This document shows, in pieces, positions 7,164-8,241 of a DNA stretch of 8,241 nt. The translations under genes were made by a program, and so were the position numbers. The notes under the pieces were generated by a model. The model was not told the origin of the DNA, searched no databases, and was given only the letters and a program-made list of their open reading frames with translations. This DNA comes from Erysipelotrichaceae bacterium. GTDB taxonomy: Bacteria > Bacillota_I > Bacilli_A > Erysipelotrichales > Coprobacillaceae. Where the stretch lies: contig JAJQDJ010000130.1 of assembly GCA_021202205.1 (NCBI GenBank), positions 3,918 through 12,158 of the forward strand, written 5' to 3'. Within the stretch, counting starts at the first letter, position 1. Each line of letters begins with the position of its first letter.

Positions 7164-7895
7164 CTACTTGTTGAAGAATATAATTAACCTCTTTTATATC
7201 ACCATTAGCTATATAATAAACAATTAATTCTTCTTTTATTAAATGTGAAAAATGATTTTTAAATTCTGAATATATCATATCATCACGATCCAATAAATAG
7301 TTATATATCAATTCTAATTGACCTACTACAATTTCTTTACTAAACTTCCCATATTCTTTATAGGTCAATACGTCACAAACTTCTTCATAAGGTATGATTT
7401 CATTATCAAAAAATCGACTTCTACATCATCGGACATTTCATATTCTTTCATCGCAAAATATTCTAAGCTTAATATAGCTGCCTTAACAGCATTTGCGTAT
7501 ACATTATCATAATCATAAATTGCATCTTTAACACCTTGCATAATTGCCTGTTTCCTTTGCATATTATGATACTTTTTTAGTATTTTTTCTGCTATGAATA
7601 AACTATATGATTCCTGCGAAAAGCCGTGAAGTTTACTTTGTAAAAATTGTTCTCCAATCTTGCCATAAACAATTGTCGAATTCAACAAGATATATGTTAT
7701 ACCATATGCCACTTTCCCATCTAAATTTTCATCAATACCACCAATAAGTTCCTCAGCACTCCAAGCACATACCTCTACTAAATTAATATATGTGTTTCCA
7801 TCTACTCTTCTTTTCTTATACATCCTTTTAGTCGTATAATCCCCACTTATCAACTCTTCAAAAATTGAATCGTCACATATTCCCTCTAGTTCCAT
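7153..7895 (-). pseudogene. Unrecognised 247-aa protein gene, split by a one-base loss in a T6 run
   Basis: I do not recognise this protein. It appears as two ORFs, one stopping at 7365 and one opening with TTG at 7368. The second lacks a ribosome binding site, and its frame stays open upstream to the homopolymer A6 at 7408-7413 (T6 on the minus strand). Restoring one T there joins them smoothly as VEVDFFDNEIIPYEEV, giving 247 aa; the span is 743 nt, one short of a codon multiple. The start is ATG 7895, with AGAGGAGAG just upstream. The repaired product is soluble, without signal peptide or membrane segment, probably mostly helical, and acidic around DDVEVDFFDNE. Its own promoter and terminator make it a single-gene unit unrelated to the sugar operon. 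Whether the break is real decay or a homopolymer sequencing error cannot be told here. Confidence 0.75.
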
Positions 7896-7920
7896 ATTCT
7901 CTCCTCTTTCACACAATTTT

Positions 7921-7950
7921 ATTATACCGTGAAATTTTATATGAAAGCAA
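7921..7950 (-). promoter_or_regulatory. Promoter of the 247-aa gene
   Basis: The minus strand shows TTGCTT (7945-7950), an 18-nt spacer and a perfect TATAAT (7921-7926), 25 nt upstream of the ATG at 7895. The leader is therefore only about 20 nt and mainly holds the ribosome binding site. Confidence 0.65.
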
Positions 7951-8002
7951 TAAGAACTAGTTTATAAATATAAAAATCGCCAATAATGTTGACGAAATAA
8001 AG

Positions 8003-8023
8003 TTCGCGCGAAAACTGCGCGCG
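8003..8023. repeat. GC-rich palindromic patch
   Basis: The plus strand has the perfect 10-bp palindrome TTCGCGCGAA (8003-8012). Overlapping it is a hairpin pairing CGCGCG (8005-8010) with CGCGCG (8018-8023) across a 7-nt loop. It stands out in very AT-rich DNA, about 50 nt downstream of the end of the right-edge gene and 50 nt upstream of the next promoter. It may be a weak terminator (on the minus strand the following bases AACTTTATTTCG are only moderately T-rich) or a protein-binding site. The rest of 7951-8072 shows nothing else. Confidence 0.55.
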
Positions 8024-8072
8024 GATGCAACGAAAACATACAAACATCCATTAATTTCTTGATTCATTAACA

Positions 8073-8241
8073 CTAACACTCATTTTTTAATATTTCAATA
8101 ATACATCCTAATATTTTTCCCGAAACCTCATCTGTATCTACATCTTCCATTTTTCCATAAATATATTTATTACGAATATATAATCCTACTCAAGTTTCGC
8201 ACTTCAAAAATGGCATCATTAATATAAAAACATGGATAAAA
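8073..8241 (-). CDS. C-terminal fragment of an unrecognised gene (right edge, possibly frameshifted)
   Basis: From 8189 to the TAG at 8073 the minus strand reads a protein-like 38-residue tail, VGLYIRNKYIYGK then MEDVDTDEVSGKI and CIIEILKNEC. In that frame a TGA occurs at 8192-8190. In the neighbouring frame the sequence from the window edge reads FYINDAIFEVRNLS before stopping at TAA. Dropping one base near 8190 would join them as FEVRNLVGLYIRNKY, so this may be another single-base break, or the true gene may differ. There is no recognisable domain in so short a piece. The fragment lies upstream of the 247-aa gene and is separated from it by a non-coding stretch of about 180 nt with its own promoter. 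Low confidence beyond the existence of a coding tail. Confidence 0.35.

Noticed and set aside
7318..7512. Plus-strand 64-aa open frame
   Set aside because: It is antisense to the split 247-aa gene and has no supporting start signal.

Overview
The window is AT-rich throughout and every gene I can support lies on the minus strand. It reads as a carbohydrate-utilisation locus of a low-GC Bacillota. The AGGAGG-type ribosome binding sites, the intrinsic terminators, the orphan lactose/cellobiose-type PTS EIIC and the AraC regulator fit a gut Erysipelotrichia/Coprobacillaceae-like organism. That placement is inference from style, not from a marker gene.

In order of transcription (right to left): (1) 8241-8073 holds the C-terminal end of an unrecognised gene, possibly frameshifted. 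(2) 8072-7896 is non-coding and carries a GC-rich palindromic patch and a good promoter. (3) 7895-7153 is an unrecognised 247-aa protein, split into two ORFs by a one-base loss in a run of six T (minus strand), followed by a terminator. (4) 7068-6226 is an AraC-family regulator with its own promoter and terminator. (5) An operon-like block follows: PTS EIIC (6073-4782, broken by a one-base frameshift), a BglX-type GH3 beta-glucosidase (4772-2568), an alpha/beta-hydrolase esterase (2474-1734) and a GH43 glycosidase with a C-terminal CBM6-like region (1759-305), closed by a strong hairpin. (6) 142-1 is the start of a glycine/serine/arginine-rich protein with a 30-bp tandem repeat.

The AraC protein probably senses a sugar and activates the EIIC promoter, which has a clear -10, a poor -35 and a cre/LacI-like site just downstream. 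The EIIC would import an oligosaccharide or disaccharide. GH3, esterase and GH43 have no signal peptides, so they would act in the cytoplasm to remove beta-linked sugars, acyl groups and arabinose/xylose side groups. No EIIA, EIIB or phospho-beta-glucosidase is present here. A hairpin with a T tract sits between GH3 and the esterase, so the last two genes may be expressed at a lower or separately controlled level.

I do not see a clearly new biological system. The points most worth checking are two single-base gene disruptions (a third is possible), the PTS plus GH3/esterase/GH43 pairing, the internal hairpin, repeated ACATT/AATGT boxes in the two operon intergenic regions, and the GC-rich palindrome near 8003-8023.
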